Of a stretch of DNA of 64,000 nt, positions 34,348 to 43,947 are shown in pieces. The stretch's first letter is position 1. Each line of letters opens with the position of its first letter. Position numbers and translations under genes: made by a program. This DNA comes from Roseivivax lentus (GTDB lineage: Bacteria > Pseudomonadota > Alphaproteobacteria > Rhodobacterales > Rhodobacteraceae), in the NCBI RefSeq assembly GCF_900156805.1, contig NZ_FTOQ01000007.1, positions 115,381 through 179,380 of the forward strand, written 5' to 3'. A model generated the notes under the pieces. That model did no database searches, was not told the DNA's origin, and saw only the letters and a list, made by a program, of their open reading frames with translations.

Positions 34348-35940
34348 TTACTTCTGGAACCGCTTGCCGAGCATTTCCATGCCGGTCATGAAGCCGACCT
34401 GGCGCAGCGCGGCACCGTTCGTAAAGTTGCCTTTGCCTTCGACGCCGTTGATTTCGCTCGTGTTCATTCCGTAATAGAGCGTCGACGCAGCGATCGCATC
34501 GGAGTTGATGTCCAGTGCCTTGTCGCTGTTGTTGTCGAAGGTATCGCAGACCAGGTGGTAGCAGGGATCGAGCTGTTCGCCCGCCGTGCCGCCCCAGATC
34601 GCGGCCTCTTCGTCCGACTTGATTTCCTCGGCGCCGGTGAACAATCCGCCGGCCGGGATGCCGACCAGATCGATGAAGGGACCGTAGTCGGACCGACCGG
34701 AGAAGTCGGTGCCCTTGTACGGCTCGCCGCGGGATTCATAGAAACCCTCGAAGAAGGCTTCGATCTGCGCAGACCCGTCCGGGCCGGGGCCGGCGCCGAC
34801 TTCGTCGGAATCATCGCCATCGTAGATCTTGAAGACGTAGTTGGGCGAACCGACCATGTCGAAGTTCAGGTAGAGCGCGATATCGAAGATCTGGTCGTCG
34901 CCCGCGAAGAACTTGTCGATCAGGTCGTTGACGTAGAATGTCGACCCGATCAGGCCGGATTCCTCGGCGCCCCACCATGCAAAGCGGACCTTGTTGACCA
35001 GGTTCACCTTGCTCATCTGGATCGCGGTCTCGAGGATCGCCGCGGATCCGGAGCCGTTGTCGTTGATGCCCGGACCGGGGTTCACGGAATCGAGGTGGGC
35101 CCCCACCATGACGATGTTTTCCGGATCGCCGGTATTGGTTTCCGCAAGGACGTTGACGGTGGTGAACGGCTCACGCGTCGTGTCCGTCGTCAGCGTCATT
35201 TCGAGGCCGGCCGTGCCTGCCCATTCGACACCGCGGTCGTATGTTGCGGACACGACGGGAAGGTCGCCAACATAGCTGTCGGAGAGCGTACCGCCGAACA
35301 GCACGTCGCGGCTCCCATCGTCTGCATTGCCCTGGTTGAAGATGATGACTCCGATTGCGCCCGATGCTTCGGCGTTGTTGGCCTTTTGCTCGAAGGAGCA
35401 CGCGCCACGCTGGATCAGCGCGATGCTTCCGGCCGTGAACCCGGCAAAGTCCGCGATTTCACAGCCCGACGAAGAGGCATTGCCGCGCCCGAGATCGAGG
35501 TCGACGGGTTCGACAGGGCCGGAGGCCGTGCCGCTGCCCGAATAGGACATCGTGAAGAAGTCCACGAGGTACTCGTAGGTCGTGGCGACCGGCGCCGTTT
35601 GCTCGAGCATGGCGTCCGAGTTTTCGTTGAAGATCACGAAATCAAACGGCTGGATGACCGGGGAATATCCCGCAGCCGTCAGTTGTTCGACGACGTAATC
35701 GACGGATCTGTCATATCCTTCGAAACCCGACGCCCTGTTATTGGGGAAAGAGTCGTTTGCGATCTCCTGCAACGCGCTTTGGTGCGCCCGGACGCCTTCG
35801 AGGGTGACGCATTCGGTAAGCTTCGCGATGTTGTTATTCGACCGGTTTTCACAACTCTTCGGTCCTGCGGCAGCAGCGCTGGCGAGCGCCATGGAACTGG
35901 CTCCTGCCATAAGTCCCAATATCAATGTGCGATTGCGCAT
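34348..35940 (-). CDS. Secreted M28-family zinc aminopeptidase with PA domain
   Basis: A 530-residue exported peptidase. A signal peptide ends near ASAAAAG. A protease-associated domain (about 130-230, GFTAGSIALIQRGACSFEQKANNAEASGA) precedes the M28 core. Zinc ligands are seen in VGAHLDSVNPGPGINDNGSG, WWGAEESGLIGS, YLNFDMVGS and DPCYHLVCDT. It should cleave amino-terminal residues outside the cytoplasm. The ATG at 35940 follows GGGAGGGAC. It lies directly downstream of gspF on the same strand, 268 bases apart, so it may be cargo of the type II secretion system (inference). Confidence 0.92.
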   Translation of the reverse strand: MRNRTLILGLMAGASSMALASAAAAGPKSCENRSNNNIAKLTECVTLEGVRAHQSALQEIANDSFPNNRASGFEGYDRSVDYVVEQLTAAGYSPVIQPFDFVIFNENSDAMLEQTAPVATTYEYLVDFFTMSYSGSGTASGPVEPVDLDLGRGNASSSGCEIADFAGFTAGSIALIQRGACSFEQKANNAEASGAIGVIIFNQGNADDGSRDVLFGGTLSDSYVGDLPVVSATYDRGVEWAGTAGLEMTLTTDTTREPFTTVNVLAETNTGDPENIVMVGAHLDSVNPGPGINDNGSGSAAILETAIQMSKVNLVNKVRFAWWGAEESGLIGSTFYVNDLIDKFFAGDDQIFDIALYLNFDMVGSPNYVFKIYDGDDSDEVGAGPGPDGSAQIEAFFEGFYESRGEPYKGTDFSGRSDYGPFIDLVGIPAGGLFTGAEEIKSDEEAAIWGGTAGEQLDPCYHLVCDTFDNNSDKALDINSDAIAASTLYYGMNTSEINGVEGKGNFTNGAALRQVGFMTGMEMLGKRFQK

Positions 35941-36208
35941 GTCTTGTCCCTCCCAGAATGGGGAACACGTCAATTCGACGTGCAGTTGTTGTTGTTTGCG
36001 TCTGAGCAGTCGTGGTCACAAAAAATTTAAACAAGAAAGCTGGACTGCATCGGCGAAGTCTAGGAAGCGCCCGCGATTCCATCAATAGGCATGAACGCGA
36101 AACAAGGCTGCCCATACGTAAACACAAGATTTGGCGTGGTATTCCACCCGAATATCCAAGATATGCGGCGCGCGCCGCTGCGGCATACCGGAATCCGCTG
36201 AAGCCCGA

Positions 36209-37414
36209 CTAGGGTTGGATCGCGCCCTGAATGTCGAATATCGGCAGCAATACCGACAGGACAATCGTGAGAACGAAAGCCCCGATGAGCAGCATCAGCA
36301 TCGGGTCAATCAGGGTCGCAATGCGTTTTCGATCGTTCGCCAATCCGGTTTCAATCATCAGCGCCGCGCGCTCCGTCATCTGCGCCACGCGCGCCGATTT
36401 CTCACCTGCTTCGACGAGTTGCAGGGCAATGGGCGGCACGAAACTGGTCAGGGCCAAAGCCGCCGACAATCGACTGCCGCTTTCTATGGCCTGCGTCACG
36501 CGCTCGCTTTCCATCCTGAAATCCCGGATCGCCAGAACATCGGTGGCATAGCGGGCGCCCTCGATCACCGGCTGGCGACTGCCGATCACCAATGCAAGCG
36601 TGCGCAGGTATCGGGCCGCCGCATCCTGTCTGAGAAGGCTCCCTACAATCGGCAGGGTCAACAAGGCGCGGTGCCATCTATCCCTGATCGGCGAATGACG
36701 CAGCAAGAGCGGAATTCCGACAATCAGCCCGAGCAGCCCGGACAGAAGCACCACGTAGTTGCGAGCGATCCATTCGGTCGCCCCGAGCATGAAGCGGGTG
36801 ATGCCGGGCAGGGGGCGGTTGGTTGCCTCGAACATGGCCGCCAGTTGCGGCGCCACGGTGACCATCAGGATGCCACAGACGAAGAACGCAAAAATGGCGA
36901 CGAAGGCGGGATAGATCAGGGCGGTCGCCAAGACGGCCCGATCCGCCCTCTTGGTTTCCAGATGCGACGCGACGGTGTCGAGCACCGCGGCAAGATCGCG
37001 AGAGGCCTCGCCAACCCGGATCGCCGATATGACGTAGGACGGAAAACCGGTTTGCGCCTGCTCCAGCGCCTCGGACAATGGCGCGCCTTCGCGGACCAGC
37101 GCGCGGGTCTGCCGCACAGCGACATCGATCGCGCCCGTGCCGCTTGCGCTTTGCGCCACCGAAAGCGCTTCGTCCACCGGCAGACCGGACTCGATCAGGA
37201 CCGCCAATTGCCGGGCAAGGACGGCCTGCATATCCCCGTCGAGGCGCTTGCGGCGCCCGCGCGGCAAGCGGCCCTTGACGTCCTCGTCGATCGTTTCCGG
37301 AAAAAGCCCCTCGGCCTTCAGCTTCGACGACACTTCGGACCGGTCCGACGCGATGTCGAGGCCGGTCTTGAGTTTGCCGTCGCCGGTATAGGCGCGCCAG
37401 GTGAAGCTTTTCAT
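36209..37414 (-). CDS. gspF: Type II secretion inner-membrane platform protein GspF
   Basis: A 401-residue platform protein, normal GspF length. A cytoplasmic N-terminal domain begins FTWRAYTGDGKLKTG and includes LARQLAVLIESGLPVDEAL. The T2SSF repeats are LRTLALVIGSRQPVIEGARYA and PIALQLVEAGEKSARVAQM. Membrane segments lie near 165-190, 217-238 and 372-394. It contacts GspE and the pseudopilus base. The ATG at 37414 overlaps the gspE stop by four bases. The 14-bp palindrome GCGGCGCGCGCCGC at 36165-36178 lies just beyond its end. Confidence 0.94.
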   Translation of the reverse strand: MKSFTWRAYTGDGKLKTGLDIASDRSEVSSKLKAEGLFPETIDEDVKGRLPRGRRKRLDGDMQAVLARQLAVLIESGLPVDEALSVAQSASGTGAIDVAVRQTRALVREGAPLSEALEQAQTGFPSYVISAIRVGEASRDLAAVLDTVASHLETKRADRAVLATALIYPAFVAIFAFFVCGILMVTVAPQLAAMFEATNRPLPGITRFMLGATEWIARNYVVLLSGLLGLIVGIPLLLRHSPIRDRWHRALLTLPIVGSLLRQDAAARYLRTLALVIGSRQPVIEGARYATDVLAIRDFRMESERVTQAIESGSRLSAALALTSFVPPIALQLVEAGEKSARVAQMTERAALMIETGLANDRKRIATLIDPMLMLLIGAFVLTIVLSVLLPIFDIQGAIQP

Positions 37415-38847
37415 CGGCCCGTCCCGAGCACCCGCTCGACCTCGGCCAGATCGGTGACGCCGGACGCGACCTTGCCGAGCGCCTCGCGCATCAGGCCGCT
37501 TCCGCCGGTCAGGTCGCGCAATTCGGCTTCGGGGGCGGCGCGGTCGATCGCGGCCCGGACCGCGTCGTCGATCTCGACCAGATCGTATATGCCGATTCGT
37601 CCGCGATAGCCCGCGCCGCCGCAACTCTCACAGCCTTTCGCGCGGAAAAGGACATCGGGCGGCGCGATGTCTTCGGCCGCGAAAAGCGCCACGTGTTCAG
37701 GCGTCGGGCTGTGGGCTTCCTTGCAGTCATCACAGAGATTGCGCAGCAAACGCTGGGCGATCACACCCCGCACCGTGGCGGATATCAGGTAATCCTCGAT
37801 CCCCAGATCGCGCAGACGAATGACGGCACCCACAGCCGAGTTGGTGTGCAGGGACGAGAATACGAGATGCCCGGTCAGGGCGGCCTGACCGGCGATGGAC
37901 GCGGTTTCCTGATCGCGGATTTCGCCGACCAGAATAACATCCGGATCCTGCCGCAGCGCCGCCCGCAACCCCGCGGCGAAGGTCATGCCGATATCGGCAT
38001 TGATCTGGGTCTGGTTGAGCCCGTCGAGATTGAATTCGACCGGGTCTTCCACGGTGATCAGGTTCCGTTCGTCCCGGTTGGCGAGTTTGAGGAGCGAATA
38101 GAGCGTCGTGGTCTTCCCCGACCCCGTCGGTCCGGTCGCGAGGATGATCCCGTCGGGGCGTGCCGCGAGCCGTTCGAGGATGCGAACGTGCCGGTCCGAG
38201 ATCCCCAACGCCTCGAGCGGCATCAGGTTTGCGTCGCGGTCGAGAATGCGCAGGACGACGCGCTCTCCATAGCTGGAGGGCAGGGTGGAGACGCGGGTGT
38301 CGATCTTGCGTCCGCCGACACGCAAGCCCACGCGGCCATCCTGCGGCAGCCGGGTTTCGGCGATATCGAGGCCCGACATGACCTTGAGACGGGACACCAC
38401 GCGGGCGAGGGGGACATCGGCCTCATCGTAGATCGGCAACAGGAACCCGTCGATGCGCGCCCGGACACGCAGGCCGCCTTCGTAGGGTTCGAAATGCAGA
38501 TCGGACGCGCCGCGCTGCACGGCTTTTTTCAACAGCTGGTTCACGAGCCGAATGACCGGAGCGTCCGAGGGATCATCCAGCAGGTCGCGTTGCTGCAACG
38601 CCGCCTCGTCGGCATCGCCCAGATCGAACAGCACGGCGTCCTCGTCGCCGCTATTGCCGTAGAGCTTCGCGATGGCGCTTGCGAAGGCCTTCTCATCGAG
38701 ATGAGCGGGCGGGGTCGGAGTGGGAAAGCGCCGCAGCATTTCGCGCAATCCGAAGCTCGTGGCCTCCGGTCCGATCAGAAGGCGCGTGCCATCGTGGGCG
38801 ACCTGTTCGGCCTGCGCAAAGCCATAGCTGACGCGCATGTCACTCAA
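37411..38847 (-). CDS. gspE: Type II secretion ATPase GspE
   Basis: A 478-residue secretion ATPase. It has Walker A GPTGSGKTTTLYS, the Asp box LITVEDPVEFNLDG, Walker B DVILVGEIRDQETA, and the His box GHLVFSSLHTNSA. A tetracysteine zinc site follows (CDDC and CESC, about 45 residues apart). The start is unusual: a TTG at 38847 is six bases after GGAGG and overlaps the gspD stop by eight bases. The ATG at 38838 is too far from that site. It drives pseudopilus growth on the cytoplasmic face. Confidence 0.94.
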   Translation of the reverse strand: MSDMRVSYGFAQAEQVAHDGTRLLIGPEATSFGLREMLRRFPTPTPPAHLDEKAFASAIAKLYGNSGDEDAVLFDLGDADEAALQQRDLLDDPSDAPVIRLVNQLLKKAVQRGASDLHFEPYEGGLRVRARIDGFLLPIYDEADVPLARVVSRLKVMSGLDIAETRLPQDGRVGLRVGGRKIDTRVSTLPSSYGERVVLRILDRDANLMPLEALGISDRHVRILERLAARPDGIILATGPTGSGKTTTLYSLLKLANRDERNLITVEDPVEFNLDGLNQTQINADIGMTFAAGLRAALRQDPDVILVGEIRDQETASIAGQAALTGHLVFSSLHTNSAVGAVIRLRDLGIEDYLISATVRGVIAQRLLRNLCDDCKEAHSPTPEHVALFAAEDIAPPDVLFRAKGCESCGGAGYRGRIGIYDLVEIDDAVRAAIDRAAPEAELRDLTGGSGLMREALGKVASGVTDLAEVERVLGTGR

Positions 38848-40780
38848 GCCCGCCCTCCCCGAAGCGCAGGGGCGACGGCAAGGGCGGGAACATGCGCTCG
38901 CGCGCGACGCTGTCGACGAAGAGCGCGTCGAACGGCTGGTTCAGATCCGCCCCGTCGAAGGGCAGCCGCCCGTCGGGAACCCGGGGGAACCGTCCGTCAT
39001 CAAGCGGCTGGATCAGGTTGGAGGCCGCGCGGGCGTCCCGTGCGGCCTGCGCGGACAGCGCGGCCGCCTCCGCATCGGTCGACACGATCCGGGGGCGCAG
39101 CATCACCAGAAGGACCCGTTGATCGGCATTGGCAGACCGGCCCCGGAACAGGTTGCCGATGATCGGAAGATTGCTGGCGCCGGGCACTCTCTGGCCGACG
39201 GAGCCGTTGCCGTCCTCCAGAAGCCCGCCAAGCATGATGACCGAACCGTCGCGCACGATGACGTTGGTCCGGATGGACCGCTTCGCGGTGATCTCGCCCC
39301 CGGCATCGGAGGACGCGTTGGTGAGGTTGGACACTTCCTGGCTGATCGACATCCGCACCGTGTCGTCCAGGGTGATTTGCGGCACCACGCGCAGCGTCAG
39401 GCCGACATCCTGACGTTCGATCGTCTGGAAGGGCTGCTCGGGCACGGCGCTGTCGCCCACGGTCGAGAAGGACCCCGTGACGAACGGCACGTTCTGCGCG
39501 ACGATGATCTCGGCTTCCTGATTGTCCAGCGTCAGGATCGAGGGCGTCGACAGGACGCGCGTCGTGCTCGACCGGCTGAGCGCCGTCAGGAAACCGGCGA
39601 TGCGGTTGTCGCCCGATTGCTGCTCTCCGGCGATGAAGCCGCCGGAGCCCGGATCCGCGACCTGACCGTCATCCGCCGCAGACAGCACGCCGGACAATGT
39701 CTGCCGGCCATCGAGACTGAATTGCGCGCCGCCCGCGACCGCATCGTTCAAAACGGCGCCGAATTGCACCGAGAGGTCTGAAAAGGTCTGGACGGACAGC
39801 TCGAAAATGAGCGCTTCGATCAGGACCTGATCCGGGCGCCGGTCCAGCGCCTGGATGGCCTGCACGATGGAATGGGAGCGGTCGGCGGGCGCGGTGATGA
39901 TCAGCGCGTTTGACTGCGTGTCCGCCACGACCGTCACGGTCCCGGCCTGAGGCGTGCCTTCGGCATCCGTCGTCGCGCCGAAGCTGCGCGAGACGACATC
40001 GGCGAGCTGGGTCGCATCCGCGTAGGCAAGCCGGACGACCCGCGTGAGCAGGGTCCGTTGCGGCGTGTCCAGCTCCCGCACGAGCTGGCGGACCCGATCC
40101 CGGAAGGCGGCGGGGCCCGCGACGACGAGCGTGTTGGCGCGCGCATCCGCGGACAGGGTCGCACCGACCGGCGCGATGTTCAGGCTCAGGATCGTCTGTA
40201 CCATCTCGGGCGCGCTGCCGTTTCGCACGGGTATCGTCTCGACCGATTGGCTCTGGCTGTCGAGCCGCGCGATCACGGCCTCGATCCGGGCGAAGTTCTC
40301 GGCCCTGTCCGAGATGATCAGGGACTGGCTGTTCTCGACTACCGACAGCACCGCGTCGTCCGGCAGAAGCGGCCTGATGACGGAGGCCACGTCGTTGGGG
40401 TCCGCGCTTAGAAGCCGGATCACCCGCGTTTCGAAACCGCCGGGAGGGCTCGGGGTGCGTTCCTGCGCCGAAAGGGTGCTGGCGCTGGAGATGGGCACGA
40501 TCCGGTCCGCTTCGCGGCCTTCCACGATCGTCAGCCCGTTGAGCTCCAGGACGTTGAGAAAGATCTCATACAAGGCATCCGGCGAGACGTTGCTCGGTCC
40601 CACGACATTGACCTGACCGTTGACCGACGGGTCCAGAACGAAGGTGCGGTTGGATTCCTCGGCGACGATCCGGACAAAGCCCTTCAGGTCCACATTGCGC
40701 AAATCCAGGCTTTCCTGCGCCGTTGACGGACTCGCGCAGGCGAGCGCCAGAAATAGCGCACCGCACAAGTTTCTGAACAT
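38840..40780 (-). CDS. gspD: Type II secretion outer-membrane secretin GspD
   Basis: A 646-residue secretin with a signal peptide to about PSTAQES. Then come the N0 domain (LDLRNVDLKGFVRIVAEESN), N1-N3 ring domains with repeated VVRLAYADATQLADVV-type units, and the C-terminal secretin core (VLSTPSILTLDNQEAEIIVAQNVPF; VGLTLRVVPQI; VIMLGGLLEDGNGSVGQRVPGASNLPIIGNLF). It forms the outer-membrane gate. The ATG at 40780 follows AGGGG at eight bases. It is the first gene of the gspD-E-F group. A lipoprotein gene starts divergently from it, about 190 bases away. Confidence 0.95.
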   Translation of the reverse strand: MFRNLCGALFLALACASPSTAQESLDLRNVDLKGFVRIVAEESNRTFVLDPSVNGQVNVVGPSNVSPDALYEIFLNVLELNGLTIVEGREADRIVPISSASTLSAQERTPSPPGGFETRVIRLLSADPNDVASVIRPLLPDDAVLSVVENSQSLIISDRAENFARIEAVIARLDSQSQSVETIPVRNGSAPEMVQTILSLNIAPVGATLSADARANTLVVAGPAAFRDRVRQLVRELDTPQRTLLTRVVRLAYADATQLADVVSRSFGATTDAEGTPQAGTVTVVADTQSNALIITAPADRSHSIVQAIQALDRRPDQVLIEALIFELSVQTFSDLSVQFGAVLNDAVAGGAQFSLDGRQTLSGVLSAADDGQVADPGSGGFIAGEQQSGDNRIAGFLTALSRSSTTRVLSTPSILTLDNQEAEIIVAQNVPFVTGSFSTVGDSAVPEQPFQTIERQDVGLTLRVVPQITLDDTVRMSISQEVSNLTNASSDAGGEITAKRSIRTNVIVRDGSVIMLGGLLEDGNGSVGQRVPGASNLPIIGNLFRGRSANADQRVLLVMLRPRIVSTDAEAAALSAQAARDARAASNLIQPLDDGRFPRVPDGRLPFDGADLNQPFDALFVDSVARERMFPPLPSPLRFGEGGLE

Positions 40781-40968
40781 GGCTTTGCCCCTTGAACTGC
40801 CTGTCTCGACCTCCCGTTTACTATCGCGGCAATTCGCCCATGTGTCCATCGCCCTGTCCGCACCGGTGCGGCGATGATGCATCCTCCGCCTATTCTCGCG
40901 CATGGCGTGAAAAAATCTCGACGGGGCCCGGCGAAGTGTCTAAATTCCGGCCCAGAGCAGGAAAAAAA

Positions 40969-41502
40969 ATGAACAAATCGACGAGATACAGCATTGGTGC
41001 GGTCGCCGCTTCATGGCTGCTGCTTTTAGCCGCTTGTGACGGCATCGATTTCAGTCAGGACAACAGCCGCAGTTTCGCCGCGACCTATTCCCAAGCCCGC
41101 GGTTCGCTCGAGGCCGGGAATTTCGAAACCGCGGCCAAGCGATACGACGCGATGCTTGCGACAGCCGGTCCCCTTGAGACGCGGTTGAGGCTGGAAAAAT
41201 CCCATGCCCTGCTGCGCGCGGACCGTTACGCGGCGGCCTCCCAGGAAGCGCGCATCGTGGCGGAAAGCCATTCCGACAATCGGCGCGCGGCGGCGCTCGC
41301 GGTGGTTGGTACGGCCGAACACCGGCTGGCGCAGGAAGCCATGTCGCAAGGCGATTTCGGCCCCACCACGGTCGGCCATCTGACCCGGGCGCGGAACGCC
41401 CTGAAGGAAATGCTGGCCACCGCACCGGATCTCGACCCGCTGGGATCGATGGCGAACCGGCTTGCGATGGTGGAAGCCTCGCTCAAGAACCTCGGCGCCT
41501 AG
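40969..41502 (+). CDS. TPR-like lipoprotein inside the gsp locus, possible pilotin
   Basis: A 177-residue lipoprotein. A signal and lipobox (LLLLAAC, Cys about 24) precede a helical mature part with TPR-like spacing: YSQARGSLEAGNFETAAKRYDAML, LRLEKSHALLRADRYAAASQEARIVAE and AALAVVGTAEHRLAQEAMSQGDF. It is encoded on the opposite strand between gspD and gspM, and its stop overlaps the gspM stop by four bases. T2SS pilotins are lipoproteins that bring the secretin to the outer membrane, and Tad/T4P pilotins (PilF type) have TPRs, so this is a candidate. The ATG follows AGGA at about seven bases. Confidence 0.75.
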   Translation: MNKSTRYSIGAVAASWLLLLAACDGIDFSQDNSRSFAATYSQARGSLEAGNFETAAKRYDAMLATAGPLETRLRLEKSHALLRADRYAAASQEARIVAESHSDNRRAAALAVVGTAEHRLAQEAMSQGDFGPTTVGHLTRARNALKEMLATAPDLDPLGSMANRLAMVEASLKNLGA

Positions 41503-41960
41503 AACGGCTCGAATCCGAGACTTGCATTGACCTGACCGGCGCTGTCCGTCGGGTCGATCGTCAGCTCCGAGATCGCATATCCCAGCTCTTGCCCGGCCGC
41601 GTCCAGAAAACGCCCCAGGGTGTCGAAAGGCACGTTTCTGATCTGCAGCCGGATATTCCCGTTTGGCGCGGTCTCAAGCGCCGTGGCAGCCTGCCGAAGG
41701 CCGCTCTCCATCAAGGCCGCCTCGAGCCCGGCTATTCCGACCGGACCGGTGGAGGGTTGCGACATGGCCGCGTATTGCTGCGCCTTCTCGGCGACCCAGA
41801 TGTAATCCGCCTGCGCGCCGGCAAGTGCCGCGACAGCGCGATCGCGGGATTCCTGCAAGGGAACCGCGACGAGCGCCCAGAGCGCTAAAGGCACCGCGAC
41901 CAGGAAACACAGCGCCAGCAGCACCTTTTCGCGACGGCTGAGGCGGCCGATTGCAGTCAT
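41499..41960 (-). CDS. gspM: Type II secretion protein GspM
   Basis: A 153-residue inner-membrane protein with one helix (VLLALCFLVAVPLALWALVAVPL, about 13-35) after a basic start (RLSRREK). A periplasmic ferredoxin-like part follows with LQIRNVPFDTLGRFLDAAGQELGYAISELTIDP, the GspM signature. It pairs with GspL, whose gene overlaps it by four bases (ATGA). Confidence 0.88.
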   Translation of the reverse strand: MTAIGRLSRREKVLLALCFLVAVPLALWALVAVPLQESRDRAVAALAGAQADYIWVAEKAQQYAAMSQPSTGPVGIAGLEAALMESGLRQAATALETAPNGNIRLQIRNVPFDTLGRFLDAAGQELGYAISELTIDPTDSAGQVNASLGFEPF

Positions 41961-43054
41961 TGCGTCACCTCCTGGAACGTCATTCGCAACTGGGCGACGA
42001 CCCCGCCATCGGGCCCGTTGCGCATACCTGTCGCCACGGCCTCGAGACCGCTGCCATCGAGCGAGGCGACAAGTGCATCGACGTCGGCGAACGTCCCGGC
42101 GCTGACGTCGATATCAAGCGCGTTCGCGGCGCGTTCATAAGAGATCGTCCGCACCTCAAGGCCCGTTCCGAACAAGGCGATTGTCGCCCGGCTCAGCAGA
42201 TCGACAGCGGACCCGGCGCTGCTCCGGCTTTCACCGCTTTGCCGGGTCATGGCCTGGGCGACCTGCTGGCGGATATCGAGGATTGGCGCATTGGGGATCA
42301 GGCCCTCGCGCAGCACCGCAACGGTTTCGGCGCGGACCTGAGCGGCATTGTCCCTCAGGTTGCGGGTTTCGAGCCAGATGCCCGCCGCCCAGAGGCCAAA
42401 GGCCACGAACGCGAAGCCCGCGGCGGCGCCCCAAAGCCAGAGGCCGGTGCTGTCGGAGGCCGCCAGCGCATCGCGCAGATCGATTGCGGGGCGGGTCGGG
42501 CCGTTCGGGGGGGCGGCGGGTTCGAGATCGAAGCGATCAAAGAGCCCCTGAAGGTCGTTTGAAACATCCCCTGCCACGTGGACCCGTGTCAGCGCGTTGC
42601 CGGCAATCAGCCGGTCCATGAGAGGCGCGGCCAGCGATATCGGCGCTGCAAGTCCGTCGTCGAGCCCGCCGCGCGCCAGAAGCCTGTCGCCTCTTACCTC
42701 GGCGACAAGCGTCTCTTCGGCAGAGGGCAGGGTGAGCATGTCGGGCAGCACGGCGACACAGCGCGCATCGCGCGCCGCCTCGGTCTCGCACCAGCTTTGC
42801 AGATCCTTGCGACTGCACACGACCGCACGGGTCCAATCCGCCCCGCCCATCGGGATGACGTCGAGCCCGCCTGCGCCTGAGCCCAGACGGTCGGTCAGTT
42901 GCTGGCGTGCAATGGCAATCCGCGCCGCCCCTTTCACAGCCTTCGGCAAGTCAAATCGCTGGATCGGGGCAAGCTCACCGGGGACGGCAAGGATATACTT
43001 GCCACGCTCAGGCGGGGGGGCGCCGACGGCGATGATGCTGGGCTGTCCCGTCAT
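41957..43054 (-). CDS. gspL: Type II secretion protein GspL
   Basis: A 365-residue protein linking the ATPase GspE to the membrane. An N-terminal cytoplasmic actin-like part (1-225) with YILAVPGELAPIQRFDLPKAVKGAAR precedes one membrane helix (WLWGAAAGFAFVAFGLWAAGIWL, about 226-250). A periplasmic part ends VVAQLRMTFQEVTQ. It lies in a chain of overlapping genes (ATGA with gspK and gspM). Confidence 0.88.
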   Translation of the reverse strand: MTGQPSIIAVGAPPPERGKYILAVPGELAPIQRFDLPKAVKGAARIAIARQQLTDRLGSGAGGLDVIPMGGADWTRAVVCSRKDLQSWCETEAARDARCVAVLPDMLTLPSAEETLVAEVRGDRLLARGGLDDGLAAPISLAAPLMDRLIAGNALTRVHVAGDVSNDLQGLFDRFDLEPAAPPNGPTRPAIDLRDALAASDSTGLWLWGAAAGFAFVAFGLWAAGIWLETRNLRDNAAQVRAETVAVLREGLIPNAPILDIRQQVAQAMTRQSGESRSSAGSAVDLLSRATIALFGTGLEVRTISYERAANALDIDVSAGTFADVDALVASLDGSGLEAVATGMRNGPDGGVVAQLRMTFQEVTQ

Positions 43055-43947
43055 CCCTCGACCTCGATCACATGAAGATGCACACGGACGTCGCCCGTGG
43101 ACGGTTTGCGGGCCAGAATTGTCCGGCCGATATAGGTCAGACCGTCGAGCTCGGTCGCGGTCTCAACCTCGAACCAGTGTGATCGCGTTTCAAGCAGGGA
43201 TGCGAGCTCGTTCGCCTCCGGTGCCATTTGCTGCAGCAAGGCCGAGATTGCGGCGGCGTCCTCAAGGGGCGCGGCCCGCCGGGCGGCGTTCAGGGCCGTC
43301 AGCACCTCGGGCGTGACACCCGGCAGCGCAGAGAACACACGGTCGCTTGCCGTGTTGACGTTGATGCCGCGGTCGCGGGGCAGGGTGGCGAAGACGTCTT
43401 CGGGCAGGGTGACGGCGTCTTCGCCACCGTCGATGGCCGTCACCGCCGCAAGGTTCGTGAAGTCTCCCACCTGATGGGTGATGTCCGCATCCCGGTTTGG
43501 CGCTTGTGGTTGATCCGAGCGCATCCGGAGGGTCCGGGCGATCAGGGCCGCGGCAAGGTCTGGCGCATCTGCGGTCCCGGCGATCAGGTCGGTGACGGCG
43601 GTCTGGATGGCGGCACCGTCGAACGCCAGTGGTCTGTTCAGGTTCATGCGGCTTTCAAGGTCGGTGACGTTGATCCGGACCGGACCGTTTTCCGTGTCGG
43701 CGACGAAGTTGGTCAGCGCCCAGCTTTCGTCCCGGTGATCCACTTCGTTCGAGGCCCCATCCTCTTCGAGCAATTGCCGCGCGAAGGCAACTCCGGCGTC
43801 TAGGATCAGCGGCGCCTGTGCCGCGGTTTGCGCGACGCCAAGCCGTTGGGTGGCGCGGGTCGTCAGTTGCAGCAGACCGACCGCCACCACCGACAAGGCC
43901 GCGACCAGGAGAAGCACGTTGACCAGAACGAAGCCGCGATCCGTCAT
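43051..43947 (-). CDS. gspK: Type II secretion minor pseudopilin GspK
   Basis: A 298-residue minor pseudopilin that caps the pseudopilus. The short prepilin leader TDRGFVLVNVLLLVAALSVVAVGLL lacks Glu5, as is normal for GspK. The large soluble domain has NVTDLESRMNLNRP and a helix-hairpin-helix-like part, INVNTASDRVFSALPGVTPEVLTAL. It overlaps its neighbours by ATGA on both sides. Confidence 0.92.
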   Translation of the reverse strand: MTDRGFVLVNVLLLVAALSVVAVGLLQLTTRATQRLGVAQTAAQAPLILDAGVAFARQLLEEDGASNEVDHRDESWALTNFVADTENGPVRINVTDLESRMNLNRPLAFDGAAIQTAVTDLIAGTADAPDLAAALIARTLRMRSDQPQAPNRDADITHQVGDFTNLAAVTAIDGGEDAVTLPEDVFATLPRDRGINVNTASDRVFSALPGVTPEVLTALNAARRAAPLEDAAAISALLQQMAPEANELASLLETRSHWFEVETATELDGLTYIGRTILARKPSTGDVRVHLHVIEVEG

